From Longimonas sp040409695 (GTDB lineage Bacteria > Bacteroidota > Rhodothermia > Rhodothermales > Salinibacteraceae), in contig NZ_JARWGJ010000016.1 in assembly GCF_040409695.1 (NCBI RefSeq), forward strand, positions 1 to 54,089: a stretch of DNA of 54,089 bases, written 5' to 3'. Below, one piece after another: positions 1 to 8,322 of this stretch. The translations under genes and the position numbers were made by a program. The notes beneath the pieces are model-generated. The model was not told where the DNA came from and did no database searches. It saw only the letters and a program-made list of their open reading frames with translations. Positions within the stretch are counted from its first letter, which is position 1. Every line of letters begins with the position of its first letter.

Positions 1-129
1 GGGCGACTGATGGAGCGAAGCGAAATAAGGGAGAGGGGGTTCGAACAAGACAAAACTGCGGTGCCCGATCATTCTATCATTTAGCGTTTATCCACTACCA
101 ACTTCTGTAGTACACAATTGTAGTACGCT
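1..129. other. Left edge, no gene seen
   Basis: Non-coding left edge upstream of the first lipoprotein gene. It contains the string GAGCGAAGCGAA near position 12, loosely like the core of the interspersed repeats at the right end of the window, but the match is too short to call a copy. No tRNA, terminator or convincing promoter was found. Confidence 0.4.
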
Positions 130-1182
130 ATGCCCTCTACCGTATACCGTGTTCTCATTGCATGGGGCACGCTCGCACTGCTTGTAAGCGGGTGCTTGCC
201 TTCTGGCTGTGGAACCGGCAGCTTCGACGAGATCACGCCTGCCGATTCCCTCTCGCGTGCGCTTGCGCAGGATACCCCAGCCGACTCGCTCTACCGGGTC
301 CGCCAGATTGAGTCGACCGAGGCACACCCGATCGGCTACCCGCGCACGCTGCATCACCGCCCCGACGGATCGCTCATCGTGTCGGATGCGGAGCGCAACA
401 GCCTGCACCACATTGCTGCCGACGGCACCTACGACCGCGAAGTAGCCAGCGACCGCTTCGACGTGCCCTTCCTGACCGGCGTCGTGGGCGATACGATTTG
501 GGTGTTCAATGCCGAGAGTGACGTCCTGGTTGGCGTGGTAGACGATGAGGTGCTCGATGATGCCGGGTTCGCCATCGAGCGAGCCGACGAGGCTTCGCTT
601 GCGTATACCGCCGCGCATCCTGACGCCTTCTACCTGAAGCTGCTGGGCGAAGACATCGGGTCGACCATCTACCAGTACGACTGGGACGGTACGATGCAGA
701 CGGCCTACACGCTGCCCCAGGAGTACTGGCGCTATGCTGGGTTCCTTCGGGTGCACAACGACGAGGTATGGAGCCTATCAGGACTCCGCCCGGTCGTAGA
801 TCGCCTGCCCCTCGATCTGTCTACAGCTCCTGCCACGCCCGACACGCTGGCGCTGCACGGCTTTGACTCGCCCATGCTGGAGCGCAGCTATGCTTTCCTG
901 AGAGGCGACACGCACCAGCCCCCCCTGCTCATCCCGTCGGTCGATCTGATAGATGATCGTCTATTTGTGCTGAACGTGCGCTCGGGCTGGATCCAGGTTG
1001 ATGTGTTTGGGGATGATGGCGCGCTGCAGCGCCGCCTCATTGAAGCAAACCCGCAGCCCAATCGAGACTTCTTTCCGCAAGACCTGAGCGTGCATCCCCA
1101 TGAAGAGGGATACGACATTACAATCGCCGTGTCTAACCCCGACCCCATGGTGGTAACCTACCGGTGGACGCCCGAGCCGTAA
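130..1182 (+). CDS. Lipoprotein with a six-bladed beta-propeller-like fold
   Basis: A 350-residue protein with a lipoprotein signal peptide: a hydrophobic stretch at residues 8-19 followed by the lipobox V-S-G-C, making Cys22 the probable lipidated residue. The rest has the rhythm of NHL/6-bladed propeller proteins, for example a repeat with Pro-Asp-Gly-Ser and Val-Ser-Asp at about residues 65-80, and many aromatic/Asp-rich strands. Members of this superfamily in Bacteroidota are usually surface or periplasmic binding proteins of unknown ligand. It is monocistronic, convergent with the lipoate ligase gene. No catalytic residues can be named. The fold assignment is by pattern only. Confidence 0.7.
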   Translation: MPSTVYRVLIAWGTLALLVSGCLPSGCGTGSFDEITPADSLSRALAQDTPADSLYRVRQIESTEAHPIGYPRTLHHRPDGSLIVSDAERNSLHHIAADGTYDREVASDRFDVPFLTGVVGDTIWVFNAESDVLVGVVDDEVLDDAGFAIERADEASLAYTAAHPDAFYLKLLGEDIGSTIYQYDWDGTMQTAYTLPQEYWRYAGFLRVHNDEVWSLSGLRPVVDRLPLDLSTAPATPDTLALHGFDSPMLERSYAFLRGDTHQPPLLIPSVDLIDDRLFVLNVRSGWIQVDVFGDDGALQRRLIEANPQPNRDFFPQDLSVHPHEEGYDITIAVSNPDPMVVTYRWTPEP

Positions 1183-1256
1183 CCGGAAGATCGGTGCCCG
1201 GTCGCATTGCTGCTACGTGCTGTTATACCGAGAGGCCCGCAAGAGCGCCGGACAGG

Positions 1257-1298
1257 GTCTGCTACGCCACGTCTGCTACGCTGCGTCTGCTTCATCGC
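1257..1298. repeat. 14-bp tandem repeat across the lplA stop codon
   Basis: GTCTGCTACGCCAC (1257-1270) is followed directly by GTCTGCTACGCTGC (1271-1284) and a third, more diverged unit (1285-1298). The lplA stop codon (minus strand, 1276-1278) lies in the second unit. This is one of several stop-codon-spanning short tandem duplications in the window. Confidence 0.75.
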
Positions 1299-2286
1299 CG
1301 GCGTACACCAGGTTTACAAAGTCGGCTCGCTTCAGGCCGCCGAAGTAGTCCGATACGTTCACATCGCTAAGGGCGTCGGCGATGGCACCACGCCGGTACG
1401 ACACGCCCTCAAGCCGGTCGGCGAGATTCTCTACGTCGCCATGCCCCAGAAAGTCGCCGTAGATAGTAGCCTGTTGGATGATGCCGTTGTCCACGTTGAG
1501 GCGCACATCCACCTCGCCGATATCGAAACGGCGCACGCGCTGTACGTCGAAGGCAGGCGACGCGCCGTAATTCCACGCCCACGTGCGATACTTTTTGTCG
1601 GCAAGTGCTCGGGCAGCCTCCCAGTCTGCCTCCGTGGGGTCGTAAACCGAGACGTCCTGCGTCTCCTTGAACGATTCCAGCAGGTGTTTGCGCAGGTCGT
1701 GCACGGTAAACGCATCTTCCAGAAACTCGCTGATGTTTGCAACCCGGCTGCGAGCCGACTTGTGTCCTTTCGACTCGATCTTGCTCTGCTTTACGTCGAG
1801 TGCACGGGTCACCTCGCCCAGGTTACTGTCAAAGAGCAGCGTGCCGTGGCTGAACATGCGCTTCCCGGTTGAATACTGCGCGTTGCCCGACACCTTGCGG
1901 TCGTTGACCACGATGTCGTTTCGGCCCTTGAGCTCGGCGGGCACCCCCAGGTCGTTGAGTGCATGCACAACGGGGCGCGTAAAGTGCTCGAAGTTGTTCA
2001 GCCGGTCGGGCGCGTAGTCAGTGATGAAGCTGAAGTTCAGGTTGCCAAAGTCATGATATACGGCGCCTCCCCCTGAGACCCGCCGCACGACATGGATATC
2101 ATTCTCTTCGACGTAGCGGGCATTGATCTCCTCAAGCGTATTCTGATTGCGCCCGATAATGATTGAGGGCTCGTTGATGTAGAAGATCACGTAGTCCTCA
2201 TCGTCAGGAAAGGTGCGCAGCACATGCTCTTCGAGGGCAAGATTAAGGGTTGGGTCGTTCACCGGTGTGGTGTCGATATAGCGCAT
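1276..2286 (-). CDS. lplA: Lipoate-protein ligase A
   Basis: A 336-residue ligase that activates lipoate with ATP to lipoyl-AMP and transfers it to the lipoyl domains of 2-oxoacid dehydrogenases and GcvH. The family motif R-R-V-S-G-G-G-A-V-Y-H is at residues 68-78, and the Lys that contacts lipoyl-AMP is probably Lys131 in a D-R-K-V-S-G-N-A-Q context. The length fits the two-domain form, with the catalytic domain (about 1-240) followed by the small C-terminal accessory domain. It acts in the cytoplasm, stands upstream of the carotenoid glycosyltransferase end on the same strand with a 219-bp gap, and is probably transcribed alone. It starts at an ATG whose product begins directly with family sequence. 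Confidence 0.92.
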   Translation of the reverse strand: MRYIDTTPVNDPTLNLALEEHVLRTFPDDEDYVIFYINEPSIIIGRNQNTLEEINARYVEENDIHVVRRVSGGGAVYHDFGNLNFSFITDYAPDRLNNFEHFTRPVVHALNDLGVPAELKGRNDIVVNDRKVSGNAQYSTGKRMFSHGTLLFDSNLGEVTRALDVKQSKIESKGHKSARSRVANISEFLEDAFTVHDLRKHLLESFKETQDVSVYDPTEADWEAARALADKKYRTWAWNYGASPAFDVQRVRRFDIGEVDVRLNVDNGIIQQATIYGDFLGHGDVENLADRLEGVSYRRGAIADALSDVNVSDYFGGLKRADFVNLVYAGDEADAA

Positions 2287-2505
2287 AGGCGGGTAGATCA
2301 GAAAACGTCAGCAAACAGCACAGAACGAAAAAGCCACAGGCGCATCCGGTTGCTTTAGAAGGACAGCAGATGCACATGCGCTATGCACTACGGGATGCAA
2401 ACCGGAGAGGTGTCTTGCAGCACGCAACAGATCCGCAACGGACGGCTGTAACGAACGAGGGTAGAGGTGGAGCTCTTCAGGGCGAAGGGGTGTGCTGGCG
2501 CGAAA

Positions 2506-3630
2506 TCAGTTTTCGTTCTGCGGAGCGGGCTGTGATGGGGAGGCCGTTGAGCGGGCAGATACAGAGCGTCCTTTCCAGGACACGTTGTGCGTCCAGTGAT
2601 GCCAGGCCGAATCCAGCTGGATAAGTGCGCCAGCAAGGTAGGAGACGGGGGCGAGCAGCGAAATGTACCACGGGATTCCGTTCCAGGCGTCGGTGGCGGC
2701 CTTCAGGCCAAACACGCTAACCCAGAGCCAGGACACGACCCAGGGGGCTACAACGAACGTGGTTGCATAGAAGGCAAACAGCGGCACGAACGCAGCCGGG
2801 TGCCCCCCCATGAGCAGATAGGCGTTTTTGCGAAAGCCGCGCCAGGCGTCGTGTGTTGAGGCGTACATGTAGACGGTGAGCTCGCCGCGGATATCCCACA
2901 GGTACGGGGTGATGCCCTGCGCTTTCAGGTAGCGGCCAATCTCCACATCTTCGAGCACTTCGTTCTGTGCAGCACGGTGTGGCTCGTGCGTGTGGTAGGT
3001 GCCGGCATCGATCATCCAGAACTGCCCGTTTAGCGCGCTGAGGGAAGGCGACGAGATCCACTTCACGAGCGGCCAGGGCAGTCCGGTAAGGATGGCGTTT
3101 GGCACGAGGCTGACGATCCAGGATGCCCCGCCTCGCAACAGCGGCAGCCCGGTAGCAAGCGACCGGTCGGGGCGTGCGGCGAACTGGCGGGCCCACTGCA
3201 TGAGAGCCTCCGGGCTGTTCAGGCGCGTATCGGCATCCAGAAAGACATAGGCACTGCCGTTGGCCTGCTGGCTGAGCCGGTGCAGGGCGTGTGGCTTGCC
3301 GAGCCAGCCGTCGGGAAGGGGCGTTCCCGGCATCAGATGCAGACGGTCGTCGTCGAAGCCCTGCACAACGGCAGCGGTGCCATCGGTCGAGCGGTCGTCA
3401 TAGACCCAGATCTCGAAGTTTGGGTGCGTCTGGTTGAGCAGCGACGGGAGGAGCCGCTGCAGGTTGGCCTCTTCGTTGCGCGCTGGAACGAGCACCGACA
3501 GGAGCGGCGGTTCGTCGGAGAGCGGGGGCGCGTCGGCCTGGCGGCTGGTGCGCAGGTAGACCAGGTTCGCGATGAGCACCCCGGCCACACACACATGAAT
3601 ACCGATAAGCAAGCTTGCAAAGAGCGACAT
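2506..3630 (-). CDS. cruC: Carotenoid glycosyltransferase, GT2 family (CruC-like)
   Basis: A 374-residue membrane-bound family 2 glycosyltransferase. It has an N-terminal membrane segment (about 5-27), the GT-A nucleotide-sugar fold with Y-D-D-R-S-T-D-G-T at 77-85, the metal-binding D-A-D at 132-134, the E-D acid/base pair at 227-228, a W-R-G-F motif near 263, and two or three C-terminal membrane segments from about 280. As the last gene after cruF, crtB and an acyltransferase on the same strand, it is inferred to add glucose to the tertiary hydroxyl made by CruF, as CruC does for chlorobactene in green sulfur bacteria. The family is broad, so substrate identity rests on context. The gap to the upstream gene is about 100 bp. 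Confidence 0.8.
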   Translation of the reverse strand: MSLFASLLIGIHVCVAGVLIANLVYLRTSRQADAPPLSDEPPLLSVLVPARNEEANLQRLLPSLLNQTHPNFEIWVYDDRSTDGTAAVVQGFDDDRLHLMPGTPLPDGWLGKPHALHRLSQQANGSAYVFLDADTRLNSPEALMQWARQFAARPDRSLATGLPLLRGGASWIVSLVPNAILTGLPWPLVKWISSPSLSALNGQFWMIDAGTYHTHEPHRAAQNEVLEDVEIGRYLKAQGITPYLWDIRGELTVYMYASTHDAWRGFRKNAYLLMGGHPAAFVPLFAFYATTFVVAPWVVSWLWVSVFGLKAATDAWNGIPWYISLLAPVSYLAGALIQLDSAWHHWTHNVSWKGRSVSARSTASPSQPAPQNEN

Positions 3631-3734
3631 GCATCAGGAAAGTCGAACGAGAACATCGAGAAGTGCCGGTGGCCCTGGCGCTCGCTGCAGTCCAGCAAGT
3701 GCTGTACGTGCGTATGAGGCGTTCCACCTATAGA

Positions 3735-4406
3735 TTAGACCTGCGGGGGCGATTCCAGGAACTGGCGGTACAGAGGGCGCAGGTCTGCCTGTGCCAGCTC
3801 GTCGTGCAACGAGGCGGCCCGGTCATTTTCGTTAGCCTCTTGCAGCGCAATCCAGTGCCAGATCATCGCCTCTTCTTGCTCGATGGGCACGTCATCGTTG
3901 ATGTCGAGCACAGTGCGAAGCTGCTCGAAGCGATCGGCAGCCATGTGCGGGTTACCGCCCGCCATAGACGGCCGGTAGAGCAGCGACTGCCCTTCGATGA
4001 GCAGCACGAACGGGTCGAGTGGATCCTTCTCGCGGGCGGCGTTGAGCAGGTTAACCGAGCGGCGACCATAGCGAATAGCGCCGAGGGTCGAGGCCTCACC
4101 GGCGCGGTAGGCCCACAGGCCCGCCAGCAGCGCGAGCTCGCGGGCCGACGCTTCGTCGAGCGAAGACGGAATGTCGCTGAGCACCTCGGCGTCTTCCGTC
4201 AGCGGATAGAGCCGGTATCGATAGAGCAGCTCGTCGCTGCGCTCACCTGCTGCTTCAAGTCCAGCACGAAGCTGATCTACATCCTGGTTTGCGTAGTGGA
4301 TGTGGGAGGAGTCAGGCATGGCAAGCGGCGGGAGCGGTGAGCTGGTTGTTGAGGCAAGCGAGACGCTCAAAACAAGGAGCAGAGGCACGAGGAAGAGCTG
4401 GCGCAT
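3735..4406 (-). CDS. Exported helical-repeat protein inside the carotenoid operon
   Basis: With the start at 4406 the product is 223 residues and begins with a clear signal peptide (M-R-Q-L-F-L then a Leu/Val-rich core, Ala-rich end). An upstream in-frame ATG at 4505 would overlap the acyltransferase stop as ATGA, implying translational coupling, but would place 33 non-signal residues ahead of the hydrophobic core. The mature part is alpha-helical and TPR-like, with a G-R-R-S-x-x-L element and a P-S-M-A-G-G-N-P-x-x-A-A segment at roughly residues 105-145. No enzyme motif is visible. Its position between acyltransferase and glycosyltransferase genes suggests a role linked to the pigment or its export, but this is unproven. 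Confidence 0.75.
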   Translation of the reverse strand: MRQLFLVPLLLVLSVSLASTTSSPLPPLAMPDSSHIHYANQDVDQLRAGLEAAGERSDELLYRYRLYPLTEDAEVLSDIPSSLDEASARELALLAGLWAYRAGEASTLGAIRYGRRSVNLLNAAREKDPLDPFVLLIEGQSLLYRPSMAGGNPHMAADRFEQLRTVLDINDDVPIEQEEAMIWHWIALQEANENDRAASLHDELAQADLRPLYRQFLESPPQV

Positions 4407-4501
4407 GCTGCAACGGGCTACGCGTTCAGCGATGGGGCAGGCTCGGGGGGAGCGAGCAAGCGGGTGAGGCACGATTGCAGAGAGCACACGGACAAGACAA
4501 T

Positions 4502-5203
4502 TCATTCAGGAAGCAGCTGCTTGAAGAAAGAGGACATCCAGGCAAAGCTCCACCGGTCGGCCGGAGACGTGCGACCATCCATCAAAAGATGCGTGGGGGC
4601 ATGGGTTGTTTCGCGGAGCGCGTGCCAGCGGTGGCGCAACTGGGTCTCGATGCGTCCGGCGGCATGCATGCTCAGGTCGACAACCGGACCGCCGCCGAGC
4701 ATGGCGATCGGATGAGGAGCGCCATCCCATGTAACGTAAAGTGCTACGGGCCAGAAGACCGCCTCGGGATAGAGCCGGTGCATGCGAGTGAAGCGTTCGG
4801 TGGGATACGGGCCGATGCCTGTGGTAGGAGAACGGAGCACCCCGCTCGGAAAGTATATGAGCGATGCATCGGGATGTCTGTGGAAGTACCGGCTTGTACG
4901 TCGCACGGTTGAAGCGCGCGTGCTGGCATCGTCCGCGGGAAACGGCAGGGCGCCAACGGGAGCAAAGAACGGGAAGCGCTCCCATTCCTCCATCCAGACC
5001 AGACCGGGGCGGTCGAGACGTTTGCTCAGGAGCAGCCAGAGCAGGTGGCCGTCGTAGAAGTGATGGTGGTTGGCACATACAATGAGCGGCCGGCCGGCTG
5101 GCAGCGGGGGCGGCCAGGTGCCATGCCACTCGATGCGCTGAAAAGACCGTTTCAGGTCCCAGTACATCCATGCACGTACCAGATGCGCTGCAAGAGCTCT
5201 CAT
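4502..5203 (-). CDS. cruD: PlsC-type acyltransferase, probable carotenoid glycoside acylase (CruD-like)
   Basis: A 233-residue member of the lysophospholipid acyltransferase family. The catalytic H-x4-D motif is present as N-H-H-H-F-Y-D (His46, Asp51), and the phosphate/acceptor-binding F-P-x-G motif appears as F-P-S-G-V-L-R-S at 118-125, slightly altered from the F-P-E-G-T-R of phospholipid enzymes. The start codon overlaps the crtB stop as ATGA, so translation is coupled. Placed with cruF, crtB and a GT2 glycosyltransferase, it most likely acylates the sugar of the carotenoid glycoside, as CruD does in Chlorobi and as required for salinixanthin, which carries an acylated glucose. A general phospholipid role is the alternative. 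Confidence 0.78.
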   Translation of the reverse strand: MRALAAHLVRAWMYWDLKRSFQRIEWHGTWPPPLPAGRPLIVCANHHHFYDGHLLWLLLSKRLDRPGLVWMEEWERFPFFAPVGALPFPADDASTRASTVRRTSRYFHRHPDASLIYFPSGVLRSPTTGIGPYPTERFTRMHRLYPEAVFWPVALYVTWDGAPHPIAMLGGGPVVDLSMHAAGRIETQLRHRWHALRETTHAPTHLLMDGRTSPADRWSFAWMSSFFKQLLPE

Positions 5204-6174
5204 GCCGATTCGAGGGCCCGTGCATCGCGTTTGAGCTGCGCTTTACGGCGGTCGTACGTATCCGCACAGACGCACCATGCCTTGCGTCGTGTAGACACAT
5301 AAGCGCGGTGGTGGATGTTGTCGTACTCCAGGGCGCGCACCTCATTCATGATCTCGCGATACATACGCGCCGCAGATCGAATGCCGGTGCGCATCCCCCA
5401 GGGCAAGGCCGCGATCGCGTTCATGCTGGATGCGTAGCGGACCTCGGCTTCGTGCATCACGGCCTCAAGCAGAGCCGGGTAGCCGTCGGGCAGTGTGGGC
5501 CCATCGAGGTCTTCCGGGGCAATGCCGTGCTCCTGCATCCAGTTCGTGGGTAGGTAGATGCGGTCGAGGTGGCGGCGGTCTTCGCCCACGTCGCGCAGAA
5601 TATTTGTGATCTGCATGGCGATGCCCATGCGGCGGGCTGCTGCCTCCAGGTCGCCGTACGCGTCGGAATCAGCCAGGAAAGGAAGCATCATGGCCCCGAC
5701 GCTCCCCCCAACCAGGTTGGAGTAGTCAACGAGGTCGTCGAGCGTTGTTATGGGGCGATCTTCGAGATCCCATATGGCGCCTTCAAGCAGCTCGTAGAAG
5801 GGCGTACGCCGGAGCTGAAATGTCTGGTTGACGTCGTGCAAGCGGTTCCAGAGGAGCGCGTTGGGCGGGGTGCCGGCGAGGGTGGCATCGAGGGCATCCC
5901 AGGTGGCATGCACTTCGTTGAGGGCGGCCTGGGCGCCTTCTTCGAGCACCATATGGTCGGCAATCGAGTCCACCTTGCGGCAGAACAGGTACAGTACGGC
6001 GACGGGGATCTGCACGCGCTTCGGCAGCAGGCGAGCTGCCATAGAGAAGGTACGTGAATGATATCGAAACGACTGCCAGAGCCACGTGTCTTGCTCGGCA
6101 CGGCTGTCTAAGTCGGGAGCCACTACGTCGGGCTCCTGCATCATGTAGGCGTCGTCGGGGGCAGAGGTAAACAT
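5200..6174 (-). CDS. crtB: Phytoene synthase
   Basis: A 324-residue head-to-head prenyl synthase that condenses two geranylgeranyl diphosphates to phytoene, the first committed step to C40 carotenoids. Both Mg-diphosphate-binding Asp motifs are intact: D-S-I-A-D at 69-73 and D-V-G-E-D at 195-199, the latter in the typical N-I-L-R-D context. Additional conserved blocks include the early Y-H-S-R-T-F segment (about 38-43). The gene lies 3 bp downstream of cruF and overlaps the acyltransferase by ATGA, so it sits inside one operon. The desaturase (CrtI) and lycopene cyclase needed to complete the pathway are not in this window. Confidence 0.95.
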   Translation of the reverse strand: MFTSAPDDAYMMQEPDVVAPDLDSRAEQDTWLWQSFRYHSRTFSMAARLLPKRVQIPVAVLYLFCRKVDSIADHMVLEEGAQAALNEVHATWDALDATLAGTPPNALLWNRLHDVNQTFQLRRTPFYELLEGAIWDLEDRPITTLDDLVDYSNLVGGSVGAMMLPFLADSDAYGDLEAAARRMGIAMQITNILRDVGEDRRHLDRIYLPTNWMQEHGIAPEDLDGPTLPDGYPALLEAVMHEAEVRYASSMNAIAALPWGMRTGIRSAARMYREIMNEVRALEYDNIHHRAYVSTRRKAWCVCADTYDRRKAQLKRDARALESA

Positions 6175-6177
6175 ACG

Positions 6178-7065
6178 TTACGCATTCACGGGAATAAGCC
6201 GAAAGGCGGTGTCTCGCTTCCACCAGAGCGCCACAAAAGGGATTGCGGTAGCTGCTGCACCGATCAAAACGGCGAGGAACATGCCTTGCAGTGTGAGGAT
6301 GAGCAGCGGAAAGAGGCAGTTTAGCAGGTAAACAGCAGGGGCCCATGGATGTTGGGTGTTAAGTCCCCCGCCAAGGTACTCATAGCCGACCATGATGAGG
6401 TAGCTTACAATGAACCAGCCAATCCAGTTTGAAATGGGCATGCCGTAGTAGAAGCCGCCCTGCGGATACGACCAGAAGGTGACGCTCCCTACCGCGTTCT
6501 GCACACCGGCTCCGTTCATGGCAGGGTCGAGCGACACGTCCCACAGCGTCATGAAGGCAGCTGCCACGAGCAGGTATACCCAGCGCGTGTCGCTGAGCCG
6601 TCGTGCCAGATCGAACGACACGATTGACATCGCAAACCACGAGGCAGGGATGAAGTAAGGCACATGGTCGGCAAACTTGGGCCCGAGCCAGGTCGTGTAT
6701 TGATACTCGCCGAAAGGCAGCACCAGGTCGCCGATAGCAAACCATTTCATGGTGCCCATCAGCTCGCTGGCACCCCCAATAAAGCAGCCCCAGAACACAA
6801 AGAACGCCATGCGCTTCCAGCCCAGATCCATGCCATACATCAAGATCGCCAAAATGGGCAGCATGGTCATGTACGTCCAGGTCGGCGCACTGATCAGCGT
6901 GCCCAGATAGGGGCCAAAATACGACAGCGACGAGGGAACGAGCTGAAGAAGCAGCATGCCCAGCGTGCTAAACAGAATGGAACCGGCAAACAGCGCAAGC
7001 GCCGCCAGAAAAAGCCGGTTCACGGTAGCAGCACGTTGATGTTCGGTACGTGGTGAGGAAGACAT
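6178..7065 (-). CDS. cruF: Carotenoid 1',2'-hydratase (CruF family, DUF422)
   Basis: A 295-residue polytopic membrane protein with about seven or eight hydrophobic segments. It carries family landmarks: G-G-A-S-E-L-M-G at 97-104, W-D-V-S-L-D-P-A-M at 175-183, and G-G-F-Y-Y-G-M-P-I-S-N-W-I-G-W at 203-217. CruF enzymes add water across the 1',2' double bond of an acyclic psi end group, giving the tertiary hydroxyl later glycosylated. A related archaeal enzyme hydrates bisanhydrobacterioruberin. As first gene of the minus-strand carotenoid operon it probably follows the operon promoter in the 504-bp gap upstream. Substrate (gamma-carotene-like) is inferred from the neighbours. Confidence 0.85.
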   Translation of the reverse strand: MSSSPRTEHQRAATVNRLFLAALALFAGSILFSTLGMLLLQLVPSSLSYFGPYLGTLISAPTWTYMTMLPILAILMYGMDLGWKRMAFFVFWGCFIGGASELMGTMKWFAIGDLVLPFGEYQYTTWLGPKFADHVPYFIPASWFAMSIVSFDLARRLSDTRWVYLLVAAAFMTLWDVSLDPAMNGAGVQNAVGSVTFWSYPQGGFYYGMPISNWIGWFIVSYLIMVGYEYLGGGLNTQHPWAPAVYLLNCLFPLLILTLQGMFLAVLIGAAATAIPFVALWWKRDTAFRLIPVNA

Positions 7066-7569
7066 ACAGCGAAGGTGAGGTCAACAAAGGTGAAAAACAG
7101 GTCTGCAGGGCGTTGGCGGGTATCAACCGGAACAGTCTGGAGCAGAACAGTCTGGGGCAGAGAGGCACTTCCAGAATAACTTGGCCAGAATAACTTGGCC
7201 GCAATGCGTACACAGGGCTGTGGTGCACGCTGCGCCACGCCGATTCATGTAAGTGGTTCTGTGTAGCATTGGTTCGTGGCGTAGCTATATTCTGTCATAT
7301 TACCTCCTCATCTTGCTCTGCGCGTCAGCCTCGTTCGAGTTGGCACCACAGCGGGTCAGGAGCAGACCACTCAAAACCTGCGTGTGTAGTATACTCAATC
7401 AGAAGACAAAAGCGAAGCGGTTCATGAGCTGCGCTTTCAACTGCGTTGTAACAACCGATGTAACAACCCGGCAATCAAGTCGTAGCACACGCGGTTGGCT
7501 TTGTAACCCGGCAGGTCTGACCCGAATAACGTCTGTTTTCTCGATACATTCTATGCACGACTACGCCTT
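7066..7569. other. Divergent intergenic region, cruF/wbqC, with short tandem repeats
   Basis: A 504-bp gap between divergent genes that must hold the promoters of both the carotenoid operon and the WbqC gene. It contains a perfect 14-bp tandem duplication, CCAGAATAACTTGG twice (7171-7198), a 10-bp word AACAGTCTGG repeated at 15-bp spacing (7131-7155), and a 12-bp near-tandem pair starting TGTAACAACC (7447-7469). Short open frames here lack family features and I do not call them genes. I could not place a -33/-7 promoter with confidence. Confidence 0.6.
7171..7198. repeat. Perfect 14-bp tandem duplication upstream of cruF
   Basis: CCAGAATAACTTGG occurs twice head to tail, about 105-130 bp upstream of the cruF start codon. 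It could be a binding-site duplication or a replication-slippage product. Confidence 0.85.
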
Positions 7570-8271
7570 ATGACGGTAGCGTTACTTCCTCTTGAATACT
7601 TCCCTCCGTTGCACAGCGTAGCACTTATGGCAGCGGTCGACCGCGTGGTGTGGGCCGACACCTGGCCGTATCGCCGGCAGACCCGTCAGAACCGGAGCAA
7701 GCTGCGCAATCCCAATGGGTGGCAGTGGATCAGCCTGCCTATGTGGTCGCACCAGCATGGGCGTCCGGCGCGCGAGGTGCAGGTCGATGGCAACGTGCCG
7801 TGGCATGAGCGCCACTGGCGGGCCTTTATGTATAACTACCGCTCCACCATGTATTTCGAGTACTTCGAAGACGACTTCAAGCCGTTCTTCGACACGCCGC
7901 CCCAGGCGCTGCAGCCAATCGCCGAATCGACCACACGCATCACATGCGCCTTCGCACAGGTTGAAACGCCGTTCGTGCGGGCGTCTGAGCTGGGGGCCGA
8001 TACGTTGAACGCCATCCAGGCAGAGACCGGCGCGGCCAATCTCTGGATCGCACACGAACATGCCAGTCAACTCGGCATTGCAACGGACGACGGAGCCAGC
8101 AGCGCTGAGGGCGATCTGTGCACGGTACTTCCGCCCTACGACCATCCGACCTACCGGCAGAACTTCGAGGGGTTTGAGTCGGGCATGGGCGCCATCGACT
8201 GCCTCTTTAACTACGGCCCCGAAGCCATTCGCATTATGACCGACGGACTCACAGCGCCCGAGGCGTCATAA
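7570..8271 (+). CDS. WbqC-family protein
   Basis: A 233-residue protein with the WbqC signature: an N-terminal L-E-Y-F-P-P-L hydrophobic element, then a W-A-D-T-x-x-Y-R-R-Q-T-R-Q-N-R segment (about residues 28-42) and N-G-W-Q-W-I-S-L-P (about 48-56). WbqC-like proteins are found in O-antigen, capsule and other glycan-amine clusters, and some act on amino-sugar or glycine-conjugation steps. No biochemical role can be fixed from sequence. It precedes dcd on the same strand with a 51-bp gap, so the two may be cotranscribed. No glycan genes adjoin it here. Confidence 0.8.
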   Translation: MTVALLPLEYFPPLHSVALMAAVDRVVWADTWPYRRQTRQNRSKLRNPNGWQWISLPMWSHQHGRPAREVQVDGNVPWHERHWRAFMYNYRSTMYFEYFEDDFKPFFDTPPQALQPIAESTTRITCAFAQVETPFVRASELGADTLNAIQAETGAANLWIAHEHASQLGIATDDGASSAEGDLCTVLPPYDHPTYRQNFEGFESGMGAIDCLFNYGPEAIRIMTDGLTAPEAS

Positions 8272-8322
8272 GCCCGCTGCGCTACCGATCCCACCTACGT
8301 TACTTCCCTACCTACACATCCC

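Noticed and set aside
30..60. GGGGGTTCGAAC near the left edge as a tRNA T-arm
   Set aside because: The 3' half of the stem does not pair and no acceptor end or other arms are present.
7253..7573. 106-codon frame in the cruF/wbqC gap
   Set aside because: It overlaps the wbqC start and a repeat, has no family pattern and an odd Cys/Ser-rich composition.
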